A DNA stretch of 64,000 nt from Epiperipatus broadwayi. Taxonomy: Eukaryota; Onychophora; Udeonychophora; Euonychophora; Peripatidae. This document shows, in pieces, positions 13,272 through 25,213 of this stretch. The position numbers and the translations under genes are program-made. The notes below the pieces were generated by a model. It searched no databases, had not been told where the DNA came from, and worked only from the letters and a program-made list of their open reading frames with translations. The stretch's first letter is position 1; every line of letters starts with the position of its first letter. The stretch covers positions 126,001 to 190,000 of the forward strand of contig JAQFVV010000556.1 of NCBI GenBank assembly GCA_028023455.1, written 5' to 3'.

Positions 13272-13910
13272 ATGGGTAGGTTAGAACAGAAAGTAGGAAT
13301 TAAAGATGTAAATGATTTGGGGGAACAGAAAGATGAAAGCACAGAAGACTCAGATATGGAGAGCGGGGGTGAAAAGAAGCAAGGCACTCAATTAAACCTC
13401 ACAGAAAAATCAGCAGTGGTAATAGGTCATGCGGTGGTGCAAGGGAATATGAACCAATTCCTAAAAATTCGGCCATTCACAGGTAGGATGGGGGAGGCAC
13501 CTATAGAGCATGCATGCAGTTTGAGGAGATACTTTAGTGTAAATCCCATGGCAGAGAAAAGTAAAGTAATTATTGCATGTGACAACCTCACAGACAATGC
13601 TCAATCATGGTGGGACACGCTGTGTCAACAGCCAACTACTTTTGAAGATTACCAAAAAGAAGTGAAAGAGACTTTTTCATCCGAGGATAGGCAGGAGTTG
13701 ACACACTAACAAATCATGCAAGAAAAGTTCAAGGAAGGTTGTGACAATAGCTATTACCAGTTTTCTCATAGTCAGGTGGCTAGATTGCAGACATTGGATG
13801 CATGCAATCTGACAGAGTCATATACTCTGCATTGTAAGACACAGTATGACCATGAGAGTGGAACAGATGATCTTAGGAGCAGGGAAAGCATCCATTGGAG
13901 AGATTTCTGA
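13272..13910 (+). pseudogene. Gag capsid relic of gypsy element A
   Basis: 13272-13709 and 13716-13910 form one broken gag region separated by a stop. Family signs are FTGRMGEAPIE, a helix-rich stretch and NAQSWWDTLCQQPTTFEDY, close to the retrotransposon-gag signature A-x-x-W-W. The matching gag in gypsy element C (47084-47368) carries an equivalent GGAQFWCNF. No CCHC zinc knuckle was seen. Would package element RNA in the cytoplasm if intact. Confidence 0.75.
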
Positions 13911-14158
13911 GTTGCTCAATGCTTTGATATGAGCTCGTATGACTATGGGGGGCATCATGAAGCAGTGAAAGATGATGAAAGAGGGTGGAGGACAGGAATG
14001 CAGAATCTTCCAAAATGAAGAGTGACACCTGAAGGAAAGAGACCACCTGAGAAGCTAATTTTCAGACCAGAATGAGAAACAGAGGGACACATGAGGCGAA
14101 ATAGATAAATGTTGTAAAAGAAGAGCCATTCAAAATACGCGAAAGATATTTGAAGGCT
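13911..14158 (+). other. Remnant internal sequence of gypsy A
   Basis: Purine-rich, higher-GC DNA following gag, with stops in all frames. No protease or RT motif could be found, which is why the element is called gag-only. Confidence 0.5.
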
Positions 14159-14173
14159 TTTGGAGGAGGGGAT
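14159..14173 (+). promoter_or_regulatory. Polypurine tract of gypsy A
   Basis: TTTGGAGGAGGGGATA lies immediately before the TGTGACAG start of the 3' LTR. This is the expected plus-strand priming site. Confidence 0.7.
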
Positions 14174-14175
14174 AT

Positions 14176-15688
14176 TGTGACAGAATGGGTTCGAACCCAG
14201 TCACAAATAATATTATAGAGTGATGGTCACTAAATGTATATGTAGATGTATATATAAATTTAATTTTATTACACGGTGGTAGCTACATAAATACACAAAC
14301 AAGGGGGGAGAGGCTCTGTCATTTTGAAATGATGTATATGTACATGTTACAAACATGTATGTGAATGGGTTTGGTGGTTGAAGAGATAGAAATGAGGTTT
14401 TATTTCATGTTACAAAGCCTAGAAGTTTCCATCAGAAATGAAATTTTTACTCTTTTGTTTACAATAAAAGCAGTGATAAAAGCTTTTCACACGTCAACTA
14501 AAATCTGGTTAGGCAGCAATTGGAAACAGGAAGTGAGATTGAAAGAATATTCTAGAATGAATGGCAAGGACTATAAAAGACAGGGACCAAGAATGCTGCT
14601 GGTCTTGTCCCTGCAGAGCTTGAGTCGTTGGCAGCGGAATCGTTAATCCAATTTTACAAATTTTAAATTTACCTAATGGCAGATCAAAAGGAAATGGAGT
14701 AATAGCCTAACATATTGGGCTCAAACCCCCTAATTCCCACTAGCTGCAGCTTTTACATTCAACAATAACAATATGTCTCTGGATAAGATAACTACTAACA
14801 TCGGAACCAAAGCAGAATCTCATCAAACGATGACCATATAAGAAAACAAAGATTGGGAAACCTTGCAGTGAATTCTATGTTTATTACCTGCATCTATTGG
14901 AACTCTTAGAAGTAAACAAAATATTTTTCCACAAATTCCCTGGGGACATTCAGGTAAAAGAACTTTACGTATTGATTTTTTTATAAGAAAGAAAGTACTA
15001 ACCGATTCCTTAGGTGCGCTTGAGAATCCAACTAACCAACAAAAGAAAACTTTTATTAAATTCTTATTTGTGGACATTAATATTGCAATTAGTATATGAA
15101 GTCATCTGGATTAAACTCCTTCTATTGACCTTCGCTATCTAACTTATTTATGATAAAAATATTGGAAAGAATGTTATATGCATGTGTATCAAAATGGCAG
15201 AATTCTAATTACAGTTATGTTCAAAGGGTTAAGGGTTAAATTATATTTGTTTTTCTTAATGTTTAAAGAAAATTGTCTTTTGAAACAGTTTAAATAAAAT
15301 CTGATTTGATAAAGAAACTGTATCTAGAAATTCTATTAAAATATTTTCATTATGTGTTTTAAAACTCTTACTCTCATTTGTGTCAACTCTTGGCCGTGAT
15401 GCCACCCGACCTGAGACTGAGCTAGCCGATGATCAAAAACCTCTCTCACATTTCTTAGGACAGTGGTTCTCATTGGTAATATATTGACTTTGTGTAATTC
15501 TTATATTCTTATAAGATTGGACTTGGAATTCTATGGATGACTATAAATACTCATTGGGAAGGTATTAAAGTTAATGAGAATGATTTTATAAGATGTTTTG
15601 ATCAATAGTGATTAAGCAAAACAGTTTTAGTTAAATATACATACATAAGCACGAATGTTTTTCATGTTATAAGTGTATTAGGTGAAAC
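14176..15688 (+). repeat. 3' LTR of gypsy element A, 3'-truncated
   Basis: Matches 10761-12384 throughout to GTGTATTAGGTGAAAC, then stops. The last ~25 bases of the LTR, ending GTTACA, are missing and are replaced by an A/T- and TTA-rich run. A 30-bp segment around 14456-14485 is absent from the 5' LTR. Confidence 0.85.
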
Positions 15689-16800
15689 AATATTAAAAAA
15701 TTGACTTTTATTATTATTATTATTATTAAGTCAAAACATTCAAAAAGAAAATTATAAGCTAGTCTTAGATATCACATATGTATATACTCTTGTAAAGATA
15801 AATTTTAAAATTTTATAATAAAAAAACTAATAGGTTTAAATTATAATGATTGATTAATTCCAAGTCACAATACTTGCAACTTTTATTTTTAAAATAAATT
15901 TTATGATTAAGGAAAAAATCAAAATCAAAAAATGAATGAATATGTTGACTAATTTTAATTACCGCCATAACCGCAAACTTTTCCATTATTTCCAGTCTCT
16001 TGTTTACTTTAAAAATATTTAATCTTGGCTCCATTCTGTAGTATATGAAATAACTTTAAATATGTATACATATTAACAATGTCTCAATTTATAGATCTTT
16101 TGCTGAAGGTATTAATTCCTGGCATATTCTTTATGTTATTCAGATTAACAAATTAGCTGAAGAAATAAATTGATTTAATATTCAGGTTAGAATTAGTAAC
16201 AGAAACTTAAAAATTAAAAACATAGCTATATTATTTTTATCAGATTTCAAACCCTTGCCCAGTGATTACTGTATGTTTTCCTAAACTATAAAACAGGAAT
16301 AGAATAAGCAAGTGAGGCAAAAATGCCCCTGAAAGTAATCGAGTTCTAACCTGCCATTATGATGATTAATTTCAGTTCACTAACTTATAGAATTACACCT
16401 GAAGAAGAAGAAAAAATTGTAAGTAGACAAAGTACAGCTTTTACTTATTCCTTTCAATGTTTTAATGGCAATTTTTTTATTGTTTTTATAGCAATTTCTT
16501 TTTATTGTTTAAATAATTTTTATTTTTCATGCGCTAACCTAAAATCTTTAACACTGCAATTGTTGATTTTAAAATATTTTTTTAAACACCAAAACAAAAA
16601 TAATACCAATAATAAAAAATATTACTTTGAAAATTTAATTTTTGCAATCTTCAAAATAAATAAATAAATAAATAACCCAAATAATAACATTACATCTTAG
16701 GTAATTTCCAAAAATAAAAACACAATCTAATGATAAATAGTAATTTAAATGCTACTGTTGATGATTATTTACATACACATACACTCACGAATTTATAAAT
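15689..16800. other. AT-rich DNA, no gene seen
   Basis: Contains a (TTA)n run at about 15709-15727. The 102-codon ORF at 16359-16667 is Phe/Asn-rich low complexity and is not believed to be a gene. Confidence 0.55.
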
Positions 16801-16801
16801 T

Positions 16802-18947
16802 GAAGCAATGGATTGGGAAGTCCGATCCATGCTTCACAGCTTTCTATAGACTTAATGAATATTGTAGACCTGAATTAACTTTATAGTCCAGTATCAGCAG
16901 GGTTTTGCATTAAAGCTAAAATTAATACGTTTATTTTGCTTACTTAACGGTATTTAAATTTGTATTTGCATTAAAATATTTTCTTCTAAAATAAATTTTG
17001 TTAAGATTAAAGTGCTATTGAAATTTACTTGTAAAACTTATTAATCAAACATATATAAACATCAAGCGTATATATATATATATATGATTTAATTCAAAAT
17101 TCTGTTGAACTAAAAGGTTATTTTATTAAAAAGAAATAAGATATTTTTCTTTTAATTTTGTTGTTTAAATTTTGTTAAAATATAGCATATGATTTTATTT
17201 TAAGATAAGCCTGCCAACATTTCTAAAGGAATGGTATGTTTAATTAGTTAGTCCATTCAAGGCAATTAAAGATGGCCTTTTAATTAAATAAAATTCAAAC
17301 TTAAATCCACAATTTGATAAAAAGAAATTGAAAGTTTATTTTTAGTAAAAACTTACTTCAAAACAAAGGAGTGTGGGGGGCTTATTAAGATCTAAAATCA
17401 TATGCAAAACAATAGAAGGGTAGCTCTTAGAAAAGGTATAAAAAGGAGAGAACAAAAGACAGGGTCTTATCTTTCTCTGATTTTTTTACTGATTCATGCA
17501 GATCCTATGCTTTGCTTTGATGAGAAATCTTACCTCTAAAAGCAGTTAAATATTGTTCCTGAATTAGGCAGATTTTGCTGTTCAACTGATTCGTATTTTG
17601 TTCCGAACTTATTCAGATTTTGTGCGTGAAGACTCAGAGTCGGTGCTTCAAAGTGATCCTAGTTTTGCGGAAAAATTTCTATTCTAAGTTTCAACATGCG
17701 ATGAGATAAAAGCTATATTAATTTGATGGAAAGGACCATGATTGGTGGCTAAGCAAACAGGTTTGCCTGCTGCCAGGGTCCTATGTCCATCAAAATGCCT
17801 AACCTACCCACCCATCTATAAATGCGAACTGTCAGCCATGTGTGTGCCTTAGTCTTAAAATGCTGCCTACTTCAAATTCATTTGTCCAGACAAATATCTC
17901 TCTATAGATGTATCAAGCCACAAACATCAAGGGAACTGGACCAAGGAAGCCCGACGGGTAACCGTATGTCTCCTCATGAATGATTTATTATTTTACCTTT
18001 TGATAAATACCTTTCTTAACTGTTTCATTTAATGATATATATAATGTAACTGTTTTCTATTATACTAATATTAGATGTATATTTTACTTTTGTGTGATCA
18101 TCTATTTATATTTAACCTTTCCCCCCTTTGTTATTCCTCATTTAAAATGCATATAAATGTTTTCTTGTTTTTTTATTTGCAGTTTAACTTATTTTTATTT
18201 TACCACTTACCAATTTAAGATGATATATGTTATCTTAACAATAACTAAGTTTCCTTTTTTTTGCCTGCCAACTTGGTCTCCTCGATAACACCTACTTTGT
18301 TTACATTTATTCCAGTTAAATAATGGTTATTAAAATGTTTTTAAATGTTTTAAAATTACGTATCAGGCACAAAGCCATTAGAATGCTTTGTGAAATATTA
18401 TCTTACTTTGCTTTATCGAGGGAACATGAGTTAACATGAAAAAGTAATATTTGAACTGCAAATTGTTATGTGATTGCCCTCTGCCTTATTGTAATGTCAT
18501 ATATATATAATCAATCGGGGGAATAGTGAAGATAATTAAAACCATTCAAATATTTACAATTTACATTTTATTAAATTATATTATTGAATATAAAAACTTG
18601 AGTCTTATAATATTATTTTAATTTCTTATTAGCTTAATTTTTTATTTTACTTATCCAATGATCCAGGCACACACAAACACATTTCATATTATACATATTT
18701 TTATGCACATTTAACTTACTTAGTCCTGTAGATGTTCTCATCCATGTCTCTCCCTGATGCTAAGCTTTGGGCCGGGTAAAAAAATAATTTATGCATGTCT
18801 CAGATAATGTTGGTTCGTAATTAAACTCAAGAATAGGTGAATAGGGCAGAGGTCATAGTATTCTTGATTTAATATGTCATGTATGGGTGGCCTCGCGGTA
18901 CTTTTGCCCAGTATTCGAACTGGGTTAAACCAACATACATCATCTGT
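16802..18947 (+). repeat. ~2.1-kb repeat R2, copy A
   Basis: Starts with a hairpin: GAAGCAATGGAT is followed ten bases later by GATCCATGCTTC. It runs to the TTCGAACTGGGTTAAACC segment and ends near CATCATCTG. The same ~2.1 kb recurs inverted at 19055-21074 and direct at 25406-27942. It has no coding capacity; internal signs are a TATA-like AGGTATAAAAAGGAG near 17434 and a tRNA T-arm-like hairpin (CCCAG TTCGAATA CTGGG, minus strand) near 18910. It could be a long LTR or a foldback DNA transposon arm. The hairpin start and lack of TG...CA ends argue against a standard LTR. Confidence 0.75.
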
Positions 18948-19054
18948 CCGGCACAGTAGATTTTTTTCCCAGATTTGTACGCCCATCTGTGAGGCTTTTT
19001 GAAATTCCCACACCCTGCAATGCCCTATATAGCATTTTTTATGTATTGTGACAA

Positions 19055-21074
19055 TCAGATGATGTATGTTGGTTTAACCCAGTTTGAATACTAAGTGAAA
19101 GTCCCTCGAAGCATCCATACGTGAGATATTAAATCAAGAATACTATGACCTCTCCCTATTCGCCTATTCTCAAGGCTAATTACGAACTAACAACATTATC
19201 TGAGCCATACATAAATTATTTTTCGACCGGCCAAGCTTAGCATCAACGGAAGAGACATGGATGGGAACACCTACAGAGCTAAATAGTTAAATGTGCAATA
19301 AAAGTACTAAGAAACGTGTTTTGTGTGCCTGGATCATTGAAAAGTAACATAAAGCATTAGAATAAAATTAGCAAACTCAAGCTTGTTAGTTAAATAAGAT
19401 ATTTAATTAATGACTTTAAAATAATAATGATTTAATGGCCTCTGCTATTCCCCTAAATTCATGAAAACTAATTAGACAATGAAAACAGATTAAATGATAT
19501 AATATTTTTGCTGTCTAAGTCTTTTCTTTCCAATTTTAATAAAATTGTCAACTCGAATCTCCTCGATAAAGTACAATAGTAAAAATCTTTCGCAAAGCAT
19601 TTTCTAATTGCTTTGCACTAAAAACAGACAGTTTAAAAATTATTTAAAACATATATAGCTAAATTAGATATATGTAATAAGCTACTGGTGGACAAAAGAG
19701 GTGTTATCGAGGAGATCAAGTTAGCAAACAAAGGAAACTTACTCGTATGGAATTTAGAAACATAAATAAAATTGGAAAGAGATTTTAAATGAAAAAAAAT
19801 TAACTTTTAAACTTAACTGTAATGGAATACAAAATATTTACACATGTTAGTAATGAAGAATAGCAAAGGATAAAAGGTTAAATATAGATAGATGATCACA
19901 CATATATATATTTAAGACTAGTCTAATAAAAATGGTTACATTACAAATATCATTAAATAAAACAATTCATAATATAATTCAGTTAAGAAAGGTATAAACA
20001 AAAGGGTAGAAAGTAAATAGTTGAATGGAGGAGAGATATGATTACCATCCTGGTTCTGTGGTCATGTTTCCTACAGCATTCGTGGTTTGATCTGACCATC
20101 GATAGGTATTTGCCTGGACAAGGAAAGTGGAAATAAGTAGCATGCTTTTATGAAAAGTCCTACAGACATGGCACAGAGTTCAGATGACTATTGAGTGGAT
20201 ACTAAGGCATTTTGATGGCATTTAGGAACCTCAGTGATAGGCAAAGCTATTTATTTGCCTAGCCAAGCATAGTAGAATCCATCAAATTCATATGATTTTT
20301 AGCTTGAGCATGTTCAAACTTCTCCATGATTTTGAATATGACAGTTGTCTAACTTTTTGGAATAAAATTTCCACAAGCAAAATCTGAAAGAGTTCTCCAA
20401 AGAGAAATCTGAATGCCAGCAAGAAAACTCTGAATAATCAAGTCTTTTGTTCTCATTTTTATTTATACCCTTTTTATCAGCTACCTTCTATTGTTTGTAT
20501 GATCTTAGATCTTGATAAGCCCCACCGTGCTCCTTTGTTTCAAGGTAACACTTTCTAAAAATAACTTTTACTTTTTTATTCTAAATTTTTTTTTTTAAAC
20601 TTTGAATTTTATTAATTAAAAAAGAAAGAGAAGGCCATCTTTAATTTGACTTGAATGGGCTCACTAATTAAAACATATATTCCTTTAGAAAATGTTGGTG
20701 GGCTTATCTCAAAATGAAATCATATGCCATATTTTAACAAGATTTTAACAAAAAAAATATATTATTTCTTTTAACAAAATAAGCATTTTATTTCAGCAGA
20801 ATTTTGCATCAACTCATATATATATGCTTGACATATATATATGTTTGACTAATAGGTTTTACAAGCAATTTTTATTAACAGAAATTTAATCTTTGAATGG
20901 AATTTATTTAACATGAAATATTTAAATGCAATACAAATTATATAAACATAATTAATTTTAGCTTTAATGCAAAACCCTGCTGATATTGGACTATAAACTT
21001 AATTCAGGTCTATAATACTAACTACGTTTATAGAAGGCTGTGAAGCATGGATCGGACTTCAGATCCATTGCTTC
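19055..21074 (-). repeat. R2 repeat, copy B (inverted)
   Basis: Reverse-complement of 16802-18947, separated from it by only ~107 bp, so copies A and B form a ~4.3-kb fold-back. It begins CAGATGATGTATGTTGG and ends at the hairpin ATGGATCGGACTTCAGATCC. Divergence from copy A is appreciable, so this is not a fresh duplication. Confidence 0.75.
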
Positions 21075-21089
21075 AGTATGCATAACGTT

Positions 21090-21660
21090 TTTTTTCTTCT
21101 GTTTTAAATAATGAATAATATATATGTAGAATTTTTTTCCTGGATTGTACATCCATCCATGAGTCGATTGAAAATTTCCACACCCAGTATATTGCTGAGC
21201 ATACATATAATGTTTTTTCAATAACATGAAATAATAGATATATGTAAGATTTTTTTTCTCCAAGTTTGTCACCGTGGGATGAATGTCATTGTTTTTTTTT
21301 TAAAAAATAATACCGCTAAGAAGTTTGTTTTAGTAAAATAATATTTATATAAAAAGTATATGTGAGACGTAAAAAATTTTTTCTCGAGTTTGTCTCCTAA
21401 TGTGAGCCAAATGTCATTTTTCTGGAGAGATTAAAAAGTTAAATGTGCCATAATGTAAAAATTTTTTTCCGAGTTTAGTATATATAGAAGTAAATGTTTT
21501 ATTTTTTTTTTAAAAAGTTAACACTCCGTCAGCTTGTTTTGCTGTGATTATATAATGAGATTTCAGAGTTATAGCAAATTTTTTTTTTCTAATGAGTAGT
21601 TTTGTCATGGCCAGTCGCCACATTTTTTTTTCTTATAAAGTATATAGCTTCAATGTGGCA
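21090..21660. repeat. Decayed ~100-bp poly-T-containing tandem units
   Basis: Units built on a T-run, then CC/CG, AGTTTGT and a GTGAG/ATGTCATT segment recur at about 21130, 21250, 21380, 21455 and 21590, with a related unit in the A/B spacer near 18960. Spacing is ~80-130 bp and units are much diverged. The block links the fold-back to the gypsy pol that follows. Confidence 0.5.
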
Positions 21661-21737
21661 GAAGTGTCAAATAAATACCCACCTGCCCATCCTTAAAATA
21701 ACTTTCATACTTTATGTTATTTTAGTATTGCTTAAAC

Positions 21738-22734
21738 ATGAGCAAATTTGATATAATAATGTTTTTCATTAGGCAGGTAAATAGAATAAAAGCACTAAGT
21801 GCATTCAATTATCCGGAAACACAAATAGTAAGATTGATTAGCCACAACATGCCACCTTGGATAAGGAAAATATTGATAAGTAGTCAAGTGCAGGATATTA
21901 AAGGTATGACCCAAATACTGATAGCTATTGAATATGGAAATCTTGCTGAAGACAGAAATGGAAAGGAAGCAAAATTTCAAAATAAAACTACTACCAAACA
22001 AAAGATGACAAACCTTTCAAGAGTAGAAAATAGGGAACTGGGGATGTCTCATACAGTAATTGTCCAAGAAAAGGATAACGAAGGAGACATATGCACAAAT
22101 GGAAACCCAGTCATTCATGTAAACATAAATGACAATAAAATACAAGCATTAGTTGACTCAGACTGTCAAGTATCTATTGTATCAAAAAAAACTAGCCACG
22201 GAATATGAAAGCAACCCAAGATACTTAAAGTTTCCCATGCACCCTATCCAGTTAATGCTGGCAAATGGAAGAAAAATGAATAGTGAATGATACCGAATGT
22301 GGTTTGAGATTACAATTAGTGGCAAATGTTTTAATCATGCCTTCTTGGTAATGGAGGGGTTGTTGTATGACTTAGTATTAGGTTCAGATTTTCTTCAGCA
22401 GTATCAAGGTATCATACCTTACCCAATGAGGAAATGTATTTTAGAAGACATACAAGTCCCATTTACTACAGTGGCTCAAGATAATCACCTCATTGGCAGC
22501 TGTGTTGTACAAGCGATCGATGAGGAAATGATAAAACAAAAAGTTAGCATATCAAAGATTAAGAATAAGGAGCATAGTCAGCAGTTACAACAAATATTAC
22601 AAAGATACACAGTGGTATTTTCTGGTGTACCAGGAAAAATTAGAGGGTATACCCACCAAATTAGGCTTAGGAAGGAATCATATCAGCAAACAAAAACTTA
22701 CCCTATCCCAAAGAAGAAATGGATAAACAAATAA
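21738..22734 (+). pseudogene. Gypsy B gag tail and aspartic protease
   Basis: 21738-22208 carries a gag C-terminal helix region, then IQALVDSDCQVSIVS, the protease active-site block in which the usual D-S/T-G is D-S-D. After a stop, 22297-22734 continues with VLGSDFLQQY, the second protease signature (hG-x-D-F/W-L), and the start of the RT with PIPKKK. The protein would process Gag-Pol. The Gly-to-Asp change in the active triplet and the stop inactivate it. Confidence 0.75.
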
Positions 22735-23284
22735 AACAGATGCTGGAATGGGATATTATTGAATGGGCTCCTTCGCCATACAATAACCTGTTGATTGTAA
22801 TCAAGAAAAAAATGGAAATGTGCGTTTGTGTTTGGATGCATGTCACCTAAATAATGAGACCATTCTGGAATGTGATGTGCCACCACCGATGCATGAAATG
22901 TTTGTGCATCTCACAGGGAAGGTTGCATTCTCAACCATGGACATGACAGTGAGTTATTGGCAAATGGTGTTGGACCACCGTGACAGAAAATATATGGCGT
23001 TTCATTACAATGGCCAGACTCACGTGTTCAAGAGGGTTCCATTTGGTTTAATTAACAGTGGACCAGGCCTCATGAGATGTTTGAAGCATGTTTTATCTCC
23101 TCAAATACAGGAACACATGGTTTGTTACATGGACAATATCGTGATTGCCTCAAAGGATATCGATGAGCATTTGCATCGTTTGGAAAGCTTCTTTTGTGAA
23201 TGTGCACGTGAAAATATAACCATCAACATGGAAAAGAGTTTTTTCACAGTTGAGGAAATAATTTTTGGGCCATGTTGTAAATAG
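22735..23284 (+). pseudogene. Gypsy B reverse transcriptase
   Basis: The N-terminal fingers (WDIIEWAPSPYNN) are joined by a frameshift near 22805 to LCLDACHLN, then the palm with FSTMDMTVSYWQ (first Asp), MAFHYNGQTHVFKRVPFGL and CYMDNIVIAS. The normal Y-x-D-D box has become YMDN, so one catalytic Asp is lost. The family copies element RNA into DNA in virus-like particles; this copy cannot. Confidence 0.85.
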
Positions 23285-24044
23285 TCAAGGTGTCAAACCC
23301 CATCCTGCAAAAATAGAAGCTATAAAGAATTTTCCAACTCCCACCAACCAGAAGCAGGTTCGAGCATTTCTAGGATTATGTAATTTCTATCACTGCTTTT
23401 TCTGAGATTCGCTTACGACACCACACAGCTAATTGAATTAATAAAGAAGAGCAGTAAAAAATGGGAATGGAAAGAGAAGCATGAGCAAGAAATATGTAAA
23501 GTGAAAGATAAATTCCTGGAAACAGTCATGTTATACCATCCAGATTTTAACCACCCAAACAGATAGCAGTAGGCAAGGTTTGGGCACAGTGTTATTTCAA
23601 ATTGGGGATAAAAATGAGCATCAAGTGTTATACTTTATTAGTCGGATGTTGAAGGGGGCAGAAAAGCATTATACAACTACAGAAGAGGAGACGTTAGCAA
23701 TAGTGTGGGCATGCCAGAAATTCAAACAGTTTTTGTTGGGATCAGAAGTGGTAATCATAACTGACCACAAATGTTTGGAATTTCTGAACAAGAGTTTTCT
23801 AAACAATGACAGATTGATAAGGTGGAGCATGATTCTTCAACAGTTTTGGTATAGTGTCATTTATTGCCCGGGATCACAGAATATTGTGGCTGATGTTTTA
23901 AGCCACCACCCTGTGCCAATGGCTGCTCAGAATCCAGACTTAGGAAACCAGAAAATTAAGATAATGATGACCACAGCAGGAACCACAGTGGGAATCTCAC
24001 CTCCAGAATTTAGCATATTGGCAGGCCCAGGATGCTCAATATAA
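23285..24044 (+). pseudogene. Gypsy B RT connection and RNase H
   Basis: The connection reads VKPHPAKIEAIKNFPTPTN and RAFLGLCNFY before stops near 23404. 23580-24044 is RNase H: HYTTTEEETLAIVWACQKF contains the E of the catalytic set, ITDHKCLEFL follows, then NIVADVLSHHP with the late Asp. This is the usual tether and chromodomain-less gypsy arrangement. Start at 23580 is simply where an open frame resumes. Confidence 0.82.
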
Positions 24045-24112
24045 GAAAATAATTAACATTATTACATCTAAGATGGCAGCCAGTAGGCACTATAATCAAT
24101 ACAGAATCATGG

Positions 24113-25213
24113 ATGGGATTTTTCAGATTAATACCAAAAAACCCTCACAGTCCATGGAAAGTCATAATATGTCACAAATTGAGAAACCAAATTATTACCC
24201 ACATCCATCAGTCAGTGGGACATTATGGTCCTCGGAAAGTAGAAGCAATAAAACATCAATTTATTAGAAGGAATGTACTCACAGATTTTACATGTGTTAA
24301 AAACCTGTGAGATTTGTGCTCAGACCAAGGCCCCAATTCAATCGTATGCAGGAGAGCCAAAACCAATCCTCGCATCTAAATCAAATAATCTGCTAGCTGT
24401 AGATCATTATGGCCCATTACCAATGTTTTGACGATTCCAGTATCTGTTTCTTTTGTATGATGTGTTTTCAAAATACATGAAAGCATACCCAGTAAGGACA
24501 GCGAACTCGAGGAGCAATAAAGGCACTTTGGGAAAAACAGTTGCCGGAAGTTGGAAAACCTCAGATAGTGATATATGATCATGGCACAGTGTTTATATCT
24601 GAACAATAGAAGACATGGATGGCTAAACAAGGAATTCAACATAGGCTAACTTCCATTAGAAATCTGCAGGCTAACCCTTGTGAAAGAGTCATGTGAGAAA
24701 TAGGGCATCTTTCGGACATATATACCAACTAACCATCGAGACTGAGTAAATAAAACTGAAAAGATGGTACAATACATTAACACACAATGAATGAGTCAAT
24801 GGGATTTACTCCAACACACCTGCATTTTGGGAGAGCATGTCCTCAGTTATTTAAAACCAAAATGCCAGTGGAAGAGGAAAAGATAGATAGACTACAAGAT
24901 CAAAAGATAGCTTATGAATGATTAAGATGGGCGGTGCTGCATCGCAAAAATAAAAAATGAAACCACCAATATCAATTCAGGCAAGGGGAGCAAGTATAGC
25001 TGAGAGACCCTAGGCCAAGTAATGCATCGCAGAAAGAATTTAAAAAGTTTTGCCCAATATATAAAGGACCATACACATTGAAAAAGGAATGCTGAAAAAA
25101 TGCTTTTCTTTTGGAAGATAGTAATGGCATCAAAGGAGTATACAATGCTAGAAACTTAAAATCTTGCATTGTGGAAAATACAGAAATTAAAAAAATACAG
25201 ATACCTTATTAGA
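24113..25213 (+). pseudogene. Gypsy B integrase, multiply interrupted
   Basis: 24113-24310 shows the HHCC zinc domain (IHQSVGHYGPRKVEAIK, then CEIC beyond the stop). The core follows in pieces: VDHYGPLP (first Asp), YDHGTVF (second Asp) and, near 24785, NESMGFTPTHLHFGR, which lies C-terminal of the catalytic Glu. The C-terminal part to about 25213 resembles the gypsy integrase tail. At least five stops are present. Confidence 0.8.

Larger units (their letters stand above)
10761..15688 (+). mobile_element. Ty3/gypsy element A, gag-only with long LTRs
   Basis: Two direct repeats (10761-12410 and 14176-15688) flank an internal region of only ~1.77 kb. A tRNA-type primer-binding site follows the first LTR, a gag relic lies inside, and a polypurine tract precedes the second LTR. 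No protease, RT or integrase is present, so pol has been deleted or this is a non-autonomous gag-only derivative. The LTRs differ by many substitutions and by indels of ~110 and ~30 bp, so the insertion is old. Confidence 0.85.
21738..25213 (+). mobile_element. Ty3/gypsy element B, decayed pol region
   Basis: Gag tail, protease, RT, RNase H and integrase lie in this order on the plus strand, the Ty3/gypsy order, broken by several stops and frameshifts. Flanking LTRs could not be identified: the closest repeats are R2 copies, one of which (19055-21074) is inverted. It may therefore have lost its LTRs. Confidence 0.85.

Noticed and set aside
13031-13387. 118-codon minus-strand ORF
   Set aside because: It is the reverse strand of the gypsy A gag leader; Ser/Pro/Leu composition follows from purine-rich sense DNA.
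16359-16667. 102-codon plus-strand ORF
   Set aside because: Phe/Asn-rich translation of AT-rich DNA ending in an AAAT repeat; no motif.
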